Shown here one piece after another: positions 1-8,338 of a stretch of 64,000 bases of DNA. Under the pieces are notes generated by a model, which worked only from the letters and a program-made list of their open reading frames with translations, was not told the origin of the DNA and did no database searches. Origin of the DNA: Streptomyces bathyalis (lineage in GTDB: Bacteria; Actinomycetota; Actinomycetes; Streptomycetales; Streptomycetaceae); NCBI RefSeq assembly GCF_015910445.1, contig NZ_CP048882.1:2666001-2730000 (forward strand). The letters run 5' to 3'. The number at the start of each line of letters is the position of its first letter. Within the stretch, counting starts at the first letter, position 1. The translations under genes and the position numbers were made by a program.

Positions 1-26
1 TGGCGCCGGATCCCCGATGAAGATGG

Positions 27-65
27 GGCGCGGGCGGGACCGGGGGAACGTGTCCCGCCCGCGCC
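27..65. terminator. 14-bp perfect hairpin at the window edge
   Basis: Positions 27-40 and 52-65 are exact reverse complements, very GC-rich, with an 11-nt loop. This fits a factor-independent terminator of a gene lying left of the window, although no T tract follows. Confidence 0.5.
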
Positions 66-187
66 ATATGCGCGAGCCCGAAGGTACGGGGGGAACCTCG
101 GACTTGTCGCGCAGCCGATGACCAGTCGGCTCACTTGTTACTGCGTCGTCCAAGCCGAAAGTGTCACACCAGCATTCAACTAAATTG

Positions 188-203
188 TGTGACCTGCATC
201 ACA
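188..203. promoter_or_regulatory. CRP/FNR-type palindrome
   Basis: The site reads TGTGACCTGCATCACA, two perfect TGTGA/TCACA half-sites with a 6-bp spacer. This is the classical binding pattern of CRP-family regulators, and streptomycete Crp is reported to use a related GTG-N6-GNCAC pattern. It lies 60 bp upstream of a 12-codon ORF. Binding is inferred from the pattern alone. Confidence 0.55.
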
Positions 204-263
204 GTTGCTCCCCGCCTGTTCGGACGCTTCGTGAACGGGCGCATACCGGCAGGTGAGAAGGCC

Positions 264-302
264 ATGAACCGGCCCCGGAGCGACCCTGAGAACGCGGGCT
301 GA
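264..302 (+). CDS. Possible 12-residue leader peptide
   Basis: ATG is followed by 11 sense codons and TGA, giving MNRPRSDPENAG. It is preceded by an AGGTGAG ribosome binding site at about 6-nt spacing. It lies between a CRP-type palindrome at 188-203 and a hairpin at 343-366, so the three could form a tiny regulated transcript. I recognise no homologue. The ORF is short enough to be chance. Confidence 0.3.
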   Translation: MNRPRSDPENAG

Positions 303-342
303 CGGACCCCACGACAGCGCGTACGGACCGACCCCATGACGA

Positions 343-366
343 AGCCCCCGGCGGAAGCCGGGGGCT
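343..366. terminator. Terminator hairpin below the sigma operon
   Basis: A perfect 10-bp stem (343-352 with 357-366) closes on a GGAA tetraloop. It lies 52 bp beyond the stop of the minus-strand membrane-protein gene and can end that operon. It could also end a short plus-strand transcript coming from 264-302. Confidence 0.7.
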
Positions 367-417
367 GTGCTTGCACGGAAGCGAACAAGTCCCGGGCGCG
401 GGCCAGTTCGCGACCTC

Positions 418-1746
418 CTACGACCCGGCGCCGGCCGGGGCCGTCTCGTCCGCAGTCGGTGAAGCGTCCGGTGAGGAGAGGCCGTCCGAATCGCCGCTCT
501 GACTGTCGGTGCCGTCGGTGCCGCCACTGTCGTCGGGCCTGCTGCCGCCGTCACCGCCACCGTCGGGCTCGTCGCCGCCCGACTCGCCGCCGCTGTATCC
601 GCTCCCGTCGTCGCCGCCGTCGGGATCGTCGTTGCCGCCGTCGTCCCCTCCCGGGCCGCCGGGACCATCAGGACCGCCGGGTGCGCCTACGCCTCCCGAA
701 CTGCCCACGCCGTCGGAGTCGTCATCGTCGCGGCCGCCGTCGTGCCTGTCGCACCACTTCTTCACGCCCTCGGGGCCGCCGGCCACCAACTCGAGGCGGA
801 ACCTGTCGTGAGTGGAGAGCTTGTCGTCCTCGTACGCGTTGCACAGCGCACGGGCCATCGCCTTCTTGTCCGACTCCGTGAGGCCCTTGCCGTTGCCGTT
901 CCACCAGTCCTCGTCGCCGGCGGGGCCCTTGGACTTCCCGTCCCGTCCGCGCTCCTTGCCCGCGAGGTCCTCGCCACTGGGCGAGTCGGACGGGTCACCC
1001 CCGCGGGTGCCGCGTCTTGGACCGTTGCCGTCGTACGGACTGCCGCCCGCGCCCGCCGAGTCCTCGCGTTCATCGGGACTGGCCAGCGGGGACACGCTCG
1101 CCGCGGGAGAACCGCCGCCGCCGAACGGCGTGGGCAGCACGCCTGTTCCGGCCGCGACCGCCGCACCGCCGAGCGCGCATCCGGCGACAGCCATGGCGAA
1201 GCCGGCACGCAGCGGACGTCCCATGAGGGGGGTGCGCCGCGTGGCTCCGGGACGGCGGTCGCGGGAGCGGCGCTTCTGGTTCTCACGCGCGGCGCGCCTG
1301 CCGACGACGGTTTCGGCCTCGGTCGGACCCGCCGAGATGTCGACGGTTCCGCTGTGCCCGGCGTTCGTCACCAGATTCGCCTCGCGGAACGCCTCGACGG
1401 CGGCGGCCTCCCCGGGCAGTTCCCCGCCCGCCTCGGCCGGGACCCTTCCGGTGCGGGCCAGGCCCAGTGCGTGCAACGTCGCCGTCTGCTCGGCCACGAG
1501 CGAGTCGAGGAAGAAGTCGAGGGTCTCCTCACCGGTGCGCTGCTCCGGCACCGAGCCATGAGCGCGTGCCCAGGAGGGACCGGGCGCGGTACGGCCGTAG
1601 CCGCTGGTGGGAGCGCCTTCAGCATTGTCGTGATCGGCCGCGTGACGTCCACCGCGCCGGGTGCTACGCGCATTGACCACCTGGCCGTGGAGCAAGCGCT
1701 CCGCCGCCTCGTCGTCCAGCCACCTGTACCGGTCGTCGTCCGCCAT
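418..1746 (-). CDS. Sigma-linked membrane protein with acidic Gly-rich tail
   Basis: This 442-residue protein starts at an ATG overlapping the stop of the upstream ECF sigma gene; a GTG one codon earlier is possible. It is not a recognised enzyme. The N-terminal ~175 residues are polar and probably cytoplasmic, starting with a Trp-Leu-Asp-Asp-Glu-rich segment. One membrane helix lies at about 178-203. The outer part has a small Cys-containing segment (Cys in LCNAY and KKWCDRH) and ends in about 100 Gly/Asp/Ser/Pro-rich residues. Coupling to a sigma factor suggests a membrane partner that controls it, but there is no HxxxCxxC zinc anti-sigma motif, so an anti-sigma role is only inference. Confidence 0.75.
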   Translation of the reverse strand: MADDDRYRWLDDEAAERLLHGQVVNARSTRRGGRHAADHDNAEGAPTSGYGRTAPGPSWARAHGSVPEQRTGEETLDFFLDSLVAEQTATLHALGLARTGRVPAEAGGELPGEAAAVEAFREANLVTNAGHSGTVDISAGPTEAETVVGRRAARENQKRRSRDRRPGATRRTPLMGRPLRAGFAMAVAGCALGGAAVAAGTGVLPTPFGGGGSPAASVSPLASPDEREDSAGAGGSPYDGNGPRRGTRGGDPSDSPSGEDLAGKERGRDGKSKGPAGDEDWWNGNGKGLTESDKKAMARALCNAYEDDKLSTHDRFRLELVAGGPEGVKKWCDRHDGGRDDDDSDGVGSSGGVGAPGGPDGPGGPGGDDGGNDDPDGGDDGSGYSGGESGGDEPDGGGDGGSRPDDSGGTDGTDSQSGDSDGLSSPDASPTADETAPAGAGS

Positions 1747-2432
1747 CACGTTTCCCTCAGCGTTCGTGTGGCCTTATGCGTCACACCGCGTGCCGTAGGA
1801 GACGCTTCCGGACCGGGTGGCGGTTCTCCCGCATCCGGAAGATCTTCGGCGGATTCGTCCAGAAGCTGCGCGAGCTTGCGCAGGCCCCGGTGCGCAGCCG
1901 TCCGTACGGCGCCGGCCCGCTTGCCCAGCACGTCAGCGGCGCTCTGGGCGTCGAGTCCGACGACCACGCGCAGCACCACGGCCTCGGCCTGGTCCTGCGG
2001 AAGTCTGGATATCAGGGCCATCGTGCGGCCGGTGCCGAGTGCTTCGAGTGCCTCGGCGGCCGTGTCGGCGCCGGCCGGCAGAACGGCCAGGTCGCTCTCG
2101 TCCCCGCCGATGACGGGGCGGCGGCCTCTTGTACGCAGATGATCGAGCGCCCGGTTGCGGGCTATTCGCGCGGCCCAGCCGCGGAAGCGGTCCGCGTCGC
2201 CGCTGAACCGGCTGATGTCGCGGGCTATCTGCAGCCAGGCCTCGGATGTGACGTCCTCGGCGTCGGCGTCACTGACCAGGGTGCGGACATAGCCGAGCAG
2301 CCGCGGGTGCACAGTGCGGTACACAATGCGGAAAGCGACCTCGTCCCCGCCCTGTGCCGCACGCACCGCGGCTGTCAACTCCGCGTCGTCCCCCTGCACG
2401 GCCGTCTCTCGCCCCACTCCGCGATGTCCCAA
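1746..2432 (-). CDS. ECF RNA polymerase sigma factor
   Basis: This 228-residue group-4 sigma factor has region 2 at about residues 40-105 (DAEDVTSEAWLQIARD, FRGWAARIARNRALDHLR) and region 4 at about 140-190 (LPQDQAEAVVLRVVVGLD, HRGLRKLAQLL). It would redirect RNA polymerase to a stress or envelope regulon. The frame opens at a TTG at 2432; in-frame GTG codons at 2417 and 2399 are plausible starts, and the latter has a GAGAG element about 7 nt upstream. It is translationally coupled to the membrane protein downstream. A 14-bp direct repeat lies about 60 bp upstream and could be an operator. Confidence 0.85.
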   Translation of the reverse strand: MGHRGVGRETAVQGDDAELTAAVRAAQGGDEVAFRIVYRTVHPRLLGYVRTLVSDADAEDVTSEAWLQIARDISRFSGDADRFRGWAARIARNRALDHLRTRGRRPVIGGDESDLAVLPAGADTAAEALEALGTGRTMALISRLPQDQAEAVVLRVVVGLDAQSAADVLGKRAGAVRTAAHRGLRKLAQLLDESAEDLPDAGEPPPGPEASPTARGVTHKATRTLRET

Positions 2433-2490
2433 CGGATCTGGTCACGCCCCTGGTCGGGCGTCTGTCGTCGTCTCGCTGATACCTGCGTTC

Positions 2491-2527
2491 GCCTCACGCA
2501 CAGAACTGCGTATGCCTCACGCACAGA
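2491..2527. repeat. 14-bp direct repeat, period 23
   Basis: GCCTCACGCACAGA occurs at 2491-2504 and again at 2514-2527, about two helical turns apart and 60-95 bp upstream of the sigma-factor start. It is a candidate tandem operator. Confidence 0.5.
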
Positions 2528-2668
2528 CCAGCATCGATGCGAGAGCACGCTAAGGCCAAGTGTGCGTCATAGTCCACGCAAGTTGACCAGGTAACAGAAT
2601 GCGGATCGCGAACGCTGAAGAGAGTACGGGCCTGCCCCTGGCGTGGTGCGCCCGTTCTCGAGGGCGAT

Positions 2669-2700
2669 CGGGGTCTCTCCTGTGGGGGGTGGCGACCCCG
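2669..2700 (-). terminator. Weak terminator after hexosaminidase
   Basis: A 7-bp stem (2669-2675 with 2694-2700) lies about 40-70 bp beyond the stop of the minus-strand hexosaminidase gene. The stem is short and the loop long, so this is tentative. Confidence 0.3.
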
Positions 2701-2738
2701 GTCGCTCTCGCATTTTCCGGCAGGCCCGCCGGGCGGAT

Positions 2739-4352
2739 TCAGCTCGCCCGCTCACCCAGCCGCTTGAAGTCTTCCCAGCTCATGGCCGGTTTTCCGGGGT
2801 CCCACAACTTCTGCGCCGTCGCGCGGAGCGGCGGCCTGATCCCGGCGGCGACCTGTTCCTGTGTCTGTGCTCCGGAGCGGTCGCACCACACGGCGAAGCG
2901 ACCGCCGGGGATGTGCTCGGGACCCGAGAGGGATTTCGGAACCGGTTTGGTTCCGCGGAGCACTGCCGGAGTCCATTCGTCGTAGATGCGGCGACCCGTC
3001 GGATATGTGAAGTTGTTGGGCTCGCCGAGCACGTAATAGAGGAACTCGTCGTTGAGGTTGATCAACTTCCAGCCCTCCCTCAGATACGACTCGGGGCTGC
3101 GCTCGCCGGGCTCCCTGCCCGTCCAGTAGGCGACCTGCCGGTCATGCTGGGCGCGGACCACTCCGCCCGCATGAATGCCGTCGTTCCACGCCTGCGGGGT
3201 CTTGCCCTTCTCCCGTACGGCGGCGGCCCTGTCGTTGAGCCAGTCGGTCGCCAGGTCCTGGACGCGGGCGTCGCGGCCGAACTCCTCTCGCGCCTTGGCG
3301 GCCAGTCCCGGGTACGAGGCCTCGGGATCCCGCTGCGCCAGGGCGAGGTACTCGTCACCGCCCAGGTGCGCGTACTTGCCGGGAAAGAGGTCGGCGTACT
3401 CGCGCAGCAGATCGTCGACGATCTTCGCCGCACGCGGATCGGAGATGTCCACGGCGCCCTCGGTCGGCCGTCCCGCGGCGTTCCTCAGCTGGATCTCCGG
3501 GTGTGCCTTGATGACGGCGCCGAGGTGACCGGGCGAATCGATCTCCGGAATGACGTCGATGTGCCGGGACTCGGCGAGGCGCACGATGCGGCGCACCTGC
3601 GCCTTGGTCAGATGCGGATCGGAGACGACCTCGGGGTGCGAGCTGCTCTCGACCCGGAAGGCCTGGTCGTCCGAGATGTGCAACTGGAGCTGATTGAGCT
3701 TGAGATCGCCCATCTCACGGATGCGGTCCTCGATCCACCCGGCACCGAAGTGCTTGCGCGCGATGTCGAGCATGAGGCCCCGCTGCGGGCGGTCCGGCTT
3801 GTCGTGGACCACGCCGTCGGCGACTCCCCCACGGGCGCGCACGGACTGCAGCAGCGTGCGGGTGCCGTAGAAGACGCCCGCGTGGTCGGTGCCCGCGATC
3901 TTCACCTGACCCCCGCGGCTGTCCATCACGTAACCCTCGCGGCCGGTCTTCAGGCCCCGGTCCAGGCTCAGCCGGACGTCCCCGGTGCGGGCCGGGCCCT
4001 TGGCGAAGGGGACGTCGAGTTCCTTCGCGAGCAGTCTGGCCTCGTCGGCGAGCGGCCCCGCCGGATCGGCGACGACCCGGGTGAACTTCGACGGCTTCCA
4101 CGCCGGTCCTCGCACCGGCTTCCACTCCCTCACCGAGGGAACGGAGGCGGGTGCGGGGCCGGTTCGGGCCGGCTCGGTCGGCTTCGGCACCGCGGGCGAG
4201 CGGCCCCCTGCGGCGCTCCCGCTCGCGCGCTCGCCCGCGGCGCGGTCACCGGCGTCCTCGCTCGAGCAGCCGCCGAGGGTGAGAAGGCTCACCGCGCCGG
4301 CCGCGAGCACGGCCGTCGAAACCGACAGTTTCTTTGGCCTCTTAGGTCCCAT
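2739..4352 (-). CDS. Lipoprotein beta-N-acetylhexosaminidase (GH20)
   Basis: This 537-residue secreted hydrolase should release terminal GlcNAc or GalNAc, for example from chitin oligomers or murein fragments. A lipoprotein signal ends in LTLGGC (Cys29), so the enzyme is probably anchored on the outer face of the membrane. A Pro/Ala-rich linker follows. An N-terminal GH20b-type domain spans about residues 85-170, and the catalytic barrel follows with HLGGDEY near residue 332; the Asp-Glu pair is the GH20 catalytic dyad used with substrate assistance by the acetamido group. Aromatic residues of the sugar pocket (WTGR, NDEFLYY) are present. It is divergent from the OHCU-like gene and appears monocistronic. 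Confidence 0.92.
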   Translation of the reverse strand: MGPKRPKKLSVSTAVLAAGAVSLLTLGGCSSEDAGDRAAGERASGSAAGGRSPAVPKPTEPARTGPAPASVPSVREWKPVRGPAWKPSKFTRVVADPAGPLADEARLLAKELDVPFAKGPARTGDVRLSLDRGLKTGREGYVMDSRGGQVKIAGTDHAGVFYGTRTLLQSVRARGGVADGVVHDKPDRPQRGLMLDIARKHFGAGWIEDRIREMGDLKLNQLQLHISDDQAFRVESSSHPEVVSDPHLTKAQVRRIVRLAESRHIDVIPEIDSPGHLGAVIKAHPEIQLRNAAGRPTEGAVDISDPRAAKIVDDLLREYADLFPGKYAHLGGDEYLALAQRDPEASYPGLAAKAREEFGRDARVQDLATDWLNDRAAAVREKGKTPQAWNDGIHAGGVVRAQHDRQVAYWTGREPGERSPESYLREGWKLINLNDEFLYYVLGEPNNFTYPTGRRIYDEWTPAVLRGTKPVPKSLSGPEHIPGGRFAVWCDRSGAQTQEQVAAGIRPPLRATAQKLWDPGKPAMSWEDFKRLGERAS

Positions 4353-4638
4353 ACGGATACGTTATTGCCCCTTTTCGACTCTCACTCGCCAGGTATCCGA
4401 CCAGGATCGTTCCCGTACGGGTGAAATTCCCATAGTCGTCGTATCGTTCGGCTCTGCGTCGTTACGGTGTCCGAGGCAAGCCCCGCGCAGCTGTATCGGA
4501 TGTCACACAGCGGCAGTTGGGCGAGCCGCGGAGCGCGTCCGGCCGTTCAGGGCCGGACTCCCTCACCGGTCCGCCGCAGCGAGCATTGGCCCGTATGCCG
4601 GATCGGAATCCCATGTCAGCCGGCCGCCCGAGGAGCCC

Positions 4639-5346
4639 ATGCCGCCGCCAAGCCCGCGAAGCGACGAGAAGGCCCCGGCCGTGCACGTCGTCGGCGCACC
4701 CGATGGTGCCTCCGGCCTGAACCTGGAGGCAGGCCCCCCGGGTCCCGGGCCGGCCGAGGGCATGCCCGTCGTGGCCGCCCGGCAACCGCAGTGGCGCGAC
4801 CCGGTGACGGCGCCCCCGCCGATGCCTCTGTCCCGCTTCAACGCCGCGCCCGACGAGATGGCCACCGCCATGCTGCTGCGCTGCTGCGGCAGCACCCGGT
4901 GGGCGGCCCGCATCGCCGCGTGCCGCCCCTACCCGGAGCCGGGCTCGCTGCTGGCGGCCCTGGACGAGGCGAGCTACGACATGACGCCCGCGGACATCGC
5001 CGAGGCCCTGGCCTCGGAGGCGCCCCAACTGCCCGCACCGGACGACGGTGTGGCGCGCTCCGGGCCGGGGCGCGGTCCGCGAGGCCATGACCGGCCCGGC
5101 CTCCTCGCGGCGCACACCGCGCTGCGTGCCGCCCATGCCGCCTACGAGAACCGCTTCGGGCACGCCTTCCTCGTATGCCTCGAGGAGTGGGGTCCGGACG
5201 AGTGGCTCGACCAGGCACTCGCCGCCGTGCGGACCCGCCTCGGAAACGACCCCGAGGAGGAACGTCCGGTGGTGGCGGAGGAACTGCGGCGCCTCGCCCG
5301 TGCCAGGCTCCGCCGCCTGGTGAGGGTGCTTCCGGAGGCGCACTGA
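4639..5346 (+). CDS. OHCU decarboxylase-like protein
   Basis: This 235-residue protein starts at an ATG 4 nt after GAGGAG. After a Pro-rich N-terminus it matches the 2-oxo-4-hydroxy-4-carboxy-5-ureidoimidazoline decarboxylase fold: LSRFNAAP near the start, then RFGHAFLVCLEEW and RTRLGNDPEEE near the C-terminus. True family members make S-allantoin from the urate-oxidation product. Here the conserved active-site HPxLG-type segment reads SEAPQLPAP, so the catalytic His seems to be missing, and no other urate gene is nearby. It is probably a diverged or inactive homologue with another role. Confidence 0.7.
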   Translation: MPPPSPRSDEKAPAVHVVGAPDGASGLNLEAGPPGPGPAEGMPVVAARQPQWRDPVTAPPPMPLSRFNAAPDEMATAMLLRCCGSTRWAARIAACRPYPEPGSLLAALDEASYDMTPADIAEALASEAPQLPAPDDGVARSGPGRGPRGHDRPGLLAAHTALRAAHAAYENRFGHAFLVCLEEWGPDEWLDQALAAVRTRLGNDPEEERPVVAEELRRLARARLRRLVRVLPEAH

Positions 5347-5687
5347 AGGGTGCCCGCGAGGTCGGGCCGGCACCTGTGACGAAGCCCGGCAGTGGACCCT
5401 TCTCCGCCGCCCGGGTGGCGAGTTGCCCCCGCCTCCGGCCGGGCGTGGCGCGCAGATGTGCCGACCCTGCGACGAAGGCCGACGAAGCTGTGACCTGCGT
5501 CTCTCATGTGCCGCCCGTCACTGCCTGATTGATCACATCCGGCCCTCCCGGGACCGATGTACCGACAAAGCGTCGCTACGATGGCTCAGGCCGGTGGTCC
5601 GTACCCGGCCGAGCCCGACCGACACCGCTGCACTCTCAGCCGAAGATGGCGGCCGGCTCTGACTTCGCTCCGGAGGAGTTTTTTTCC
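5347..5687. other. Promoter region of the sdh operon
   Basis: No gene is supported. The spacer must hold the promoter of sdhCDAB and any terminator of the upstream gene. A TACGAT hexamer occurs near 5575 but has no well-spaced -35 partner, so I do not call a promoter. The sdhC ribosome binding site CGGAGGAG is at 5671-5678. Confidence 0.6.
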
Positions 5688-6068
5688 GTGCCGGCTGGAA
5701 CGCTCTACCGCGGCCGGGAAGGCATGTGGTCCTGGGTGGCTCATCGAGTCACCGGTGTCCTCATCTTCTTCTTCCTGTTCGTGCACGTGCTGGACACCGC
5801 GCTCGTCCGCGTCTCGCCCGAGACCTACGACGAGACCGTGGCGATCTACAAGACGCCCCTCGTGAATGTCATGGAGTACGGCCTCGTGGCCGCGGTCCTC
5901 TTCCACGCGCTGAACGGCCTCCGCGTCGTGGCCGTCGACTTCTGGTCGAAGGGGCCGAGGTACCAGAAGCAGATGCTCTGGACCGTGATGGGCGTCTGGG
6001 GCGTCCTGATGATCGGCGCCTTCTACCCCGTCCTTCAGCACACTCTGCACTCGCTGTTCGGGAGCTGA
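5688..6068 (+). CDS. sdhC: Succinate dehydrogenase cytochrome b556 subunit
   Basis: This is the 126-residue membrane anchor subunit of complex II. I chose the GTG at 5688 because it follows CGGAGGAG at 9-nt spacing and gives the usual N-terminus (MPAGTLYRGREGMWSW). The SHRVTG-type signature appears as AHRVTGVLIFFFLFVHVLD, with His residues for haem ligation, and three membrane helices follow. It is first in sdhCDAB, 6 nt before sdhD. Confidence 0.95.
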   Translation: MPAGTLYRGREGMWSWVAHRVTGVLIFFFLFVHVLDTALVRVSPETYDETVAIYKTPLVNVMEYGLVAAVLFHALNGLRVVAVDFWSKGPRYQKQMLWTVMGVWGVLMIGAFYPVLQHTLHSLFGS

Positions 6069-6074
6069 TGCACC

Positions 6075-6557
6075 ATGTCGACCGACACCGCGAACGCGAC
6101 CTCCGAGGGCCCCGGCGACGGCGGCACACGCTACAGCGCCGACAACCCGGCTCCGGTGATCTCCCCGCCGCGCGCCCGCACCTCGCGCACCCCGAAGACG
6201 ACCCGCACCAACTTCGAGCTGTACGGATGGCTGTTCATGCGGCTGTCCGGCATCGTCCTCGTCGTGCTGGTCATCGGCCACCTGCTGATCCAGCTCGTGC
6301 TGGACGGCGGCGTGAGCAAGATCAGCTTCGCCTTCGTGGCCGGCCGCTGGGCCTCGCCGTTCTGGCAGGTCTGGGACCTGATGATGCTGTGGCTCGCGAT
6401 GCTGCACGGCGCGAACGGCCTGCGGACCGTCATCAACGACTACGCGGAGCGGGACGGCACCCGCCTGTGGCTGAAGATGCTGCTGTACACGGCCACCGTC
6501 TTCACCGTCCTGCTGGGCACGCTGGTGATCTTCACCTTCGACCCGAACATCCGCTGA
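6075..6557 (+). CDS. sdhD: Succinate dehydrogenase membrane anchor subunit
   Basis: This 160-residue second anchor of complex II has a polar N-terminus of about 45 residues and then three membrane helices, starting LFMRLSGIVLVVLVIGHLLI, where the His is the likely haem or quinone-pocket residue. HGANGLRTVINDY follows the second helix, as in actinobacterial SdhD. It lies 6 nt after sdhC and 26 nt before sdhA. Confidence 0.93.
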   Translation: MSTDTANATSEGPGDGGTRYSADNPAPVISPPRARTSRTPKTTRTNFELYGWLFMRLSGIVLVVLVIGHLLIQLVLDGGVSKISFAFVAGRWASPFWQVWDLMMLWLAMLHGANGLRTVINDYAERDGTRLWLKMLLYTATVFTVLLGTLVIFTFDPNIR

Positions 6558-6583
6558 CGCACGTACGGGGCTGAGGTAACCCA

Positions 6584-8338
6584 ATGAAGATCCACAAGTA
6601 CGACACCGTGATCGTCGGGGCCGGCGGCGCCGGCATGCGCGCGGCCATCGAGTCCACGAAGCGCAGCCGCACCGCCGTGCTGACGAAGCTCTACCCGACC
6701 CGCTCCCACACCGGCGCCGCCCAGGGCGGAATGGCCGCGGCCCTCGCCAACGTCGAGGAGGACAACTGGGAGTGGCACACCTTCGACACGATCAAGGGCG
6801 GCGACTACCTGGTCGACCAGGACGCCGCCGAGATCCTGGCGAAGGAGGCCATCGACTCGGTCCTCGACCTGGAGAAGATGGGCCTGCCGTTCAACCGCAC
6901 CCCGAACGGCACCATCGACCAGCGCCGCTTCGGCGGTCACAGCCGCAACCACGGCGAGGCACCGGTGCGCCGGTCCTGCTACGCGGCGGACCGTACCGGC
7001 CACATGATCCTTCAGACGCTGTACCAGAACTGCGTGAAGGAGGGCGTGGAGTTCTTCAACGAGTTCTACGTCCTGGACCTGCTGCTGGGCGAGGTCGACG
7101 GCGTGCGCAAGACCGCCGGCGTCGTCGCCTACGAGCTGGCCACCGGTGAGATCCACGTCTTCCAGGCCAAGGCGGTCGTGTTCGCCTCCGGCGGCAACGG
7201 CAAGTTCTTCAAGGTCACTTCGAACGCGCACACCCTCACGGGCGACGGCCAGGCCGCGGCCTTCCGTCGCGGACTGCCGCTGGAGGACATGGAGTTCTTC
7301 CAGTTCCACCCGACGGGCATCTGGAAGATGGGCATCCTGCTCACCGAGGGTGCCCGCGGTGAGGGCGGCATCCTGCGCAACCGCGACGGCGAGCGCTTCA
7401 TGGAGAAGTACGCGCCGGTGATGAAGGACCTCGCCTCCCGTGACGTCGTATCCCGCGCGATCTACACCGAGATCCGCGAGGGACGCGGCTGCGGCGCCGA
7501 CAAGGACCACGTCTTCCTCGACCTGACGCACCTGCCGCCCGAGCAGCTGGACGCGAAGCTCCCGGACATCACCGAGTTCGCCCGTACCTACCTCGGCATC
7601 GAGCCGTACACCGACCCGGTGCCGATCCAGCCGACCGCGCACTACGCGATGGGCGGCATGCCGACCAACGTGCAGGGCCAGGTGCTCGCGGACAACAGCA
7701 CGCCGGTGCCCGGCCTGTACGCGGCCGGGGAGGTCGCCTGCGTGTCCGTGCACGGCGCGAACCGGCTCGGCACCAACTCGCTGCTGGACATCAACGTCTT
7801 CGGACGGCGGGCCGGCATCGCGGCCGCCGCCTACGCCGCCACCGCCGACTTCACCGAACTGCCGGAGAACCCGGCCGCGTTCGTCGAGGGCGAGGTGGAG
7901 AACCTGCGCGACGCCACCGGCAACGAGCGGGTCGTGGAGATCCGCAAGGCACTCCAGGAGTGCATGGACAAGAACGTCATGGTCTTCCGCAGCGAGCAGA
8001 CGCTGAAGGAGGCCGTCGAGGAGATCGGCGAACTGCGCAAGCGCTACCGGAACATCAGCGTCCAGGACAAGGGCAGGCGCTTCAACACCGATCTGCTGGA
8101 GGCCATCGAGCTGGGCAACCTGCTGGATCTGGCCGAGGTGACGGCCGTCTCCGCGCTCGCCCGCAAGGAGTCCCGCGGCGGCCACTACCGCGAGGACTAC
8201 CCCAACCGTGACGACGTCAACTTCATGCGGCACACCATGGCGTACCGCGAGGTGGGCGACGACGGGACAGAGTCGATCCGGCTGGACTACAAGCCGGTCG
8301 TGCAGACCCGCTACCAGCCGATGGAGCGTAAGTACTGA
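6584..8338 (+). CDS. sdhA: Succinate dehydrogenase flavoprotein subunit
   Basis: This 584-residue catalytic subunit oxidises succinate to fumarate and passes electrons to SdhB. It has the N-terminal FAD-binding GAGGAGMR motif, His42 in [11 protein letters not shown] for covalent FAD attachment, the substrate-site HPTG and the catalytic Arg region [20 protein letters not shown] and the C-terminal [10 protein letters not shown] are standard. Length is normal. It ends in an ATGA overlap with sdhB, implying coupled translation. Confidence 0.97.
   Translation: MKIHKYDTVIVGAGGAGMRAAIESTKRSRTAVLTKLYPTRSHTGAAQGGMAAALANVEEDNWEWHTFDTIKGGDYLVDQDAAEILAKEAIDSVLDLEKMGLPFNRTPNGTIDQRRFGGHSRNHGEAPVRRSCYAADRTGHMILQTLYQNCVKEGVEFFNEFYVLDLLLGEVDGVRKTAGVVAYELATGEIHVFQAKAVVFASGGNGKFFKVTSNAHTLTGDGQAAAFRRGLPLEDMEFFQFHPTGIWKMGILLTEGARGEGGILRNRDGERFMEKYAPVMKDLASRDVVSRAIYTEIREGRGCGADKDHVFLDLTHLPPEQLDAKLPDITEFARTYLGIEPYTDPVPIQPTAHYAMGGMPTNVQGQVLADNSTPVPGLYAAGEVACVSVHGANRLGTNSLLDINVFGRRAGIAAAAYAATADFTELPENPAAFVEGEVENLRDATGNERVVEIRKALQECMDKNVMVFRSEQTLKEAVEEIGELRKRYRNISVQDKGRRFNTDLLEAIELGNLLDLAEVTAVSALARKESRGGHYREDYPNRDDVNFMRHTMAYREVGDDGTESIRLDYKPVVQTRYQPMERKY

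Larger units (their letters stand above)
1..417. other. Intergenic region with hairpins, CRP-type site and micro-ORF
   Basis: No normal-sized gene is supported here. The stretch holds a 14-bp perfect hairpin at 27-65, a small hairpin at 113-131, a CRP-type palindrome at 188-203, a 12-codon ORF with a good ribosome binding site at 264-302 and a terminator-like hairpin at 343-366. Each is listed separately. Confidence 0.7.
2433..2738. other. Spacer upstream of sigma operon
   Basis: No gene is supported. The sigma-operon promoter must lie here on the minus strand, but I cannot assign -35/-10 boxes with confidence. The stretch contains a 14-bp direct repeat (2491-2504, 2514-2527) and a weak hairpin at 2669-2700. 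Confidence 0.6.

Noticed and set aside
61..135. Possible cyclic-di-AMP riboswitch (GAAGGTACGGGGGGAACC)
   Set aside because: The later conserved parts of the ydaO-type fold are not found downstream, and no cell-wall hydrolase gene follows.
742..2142. 466-codon plus-strand frame
   Set aside because: Opposite the sigma factor and membrane protein genes, which are supported by motifs and coupling.
2643..4424. 593-codon plus-strand frame over the hexosaminidase
   Set aside because: It has no recognisable domain and lies wholly opposite a gene with intact GH20 motifs.
6440..8233. 597-codon open frame antisense to sdhA
   Set aside because: It mirrors sdhA, which has all family motifs. Long antisense frames are expected in DNA with this third-position GC bias.
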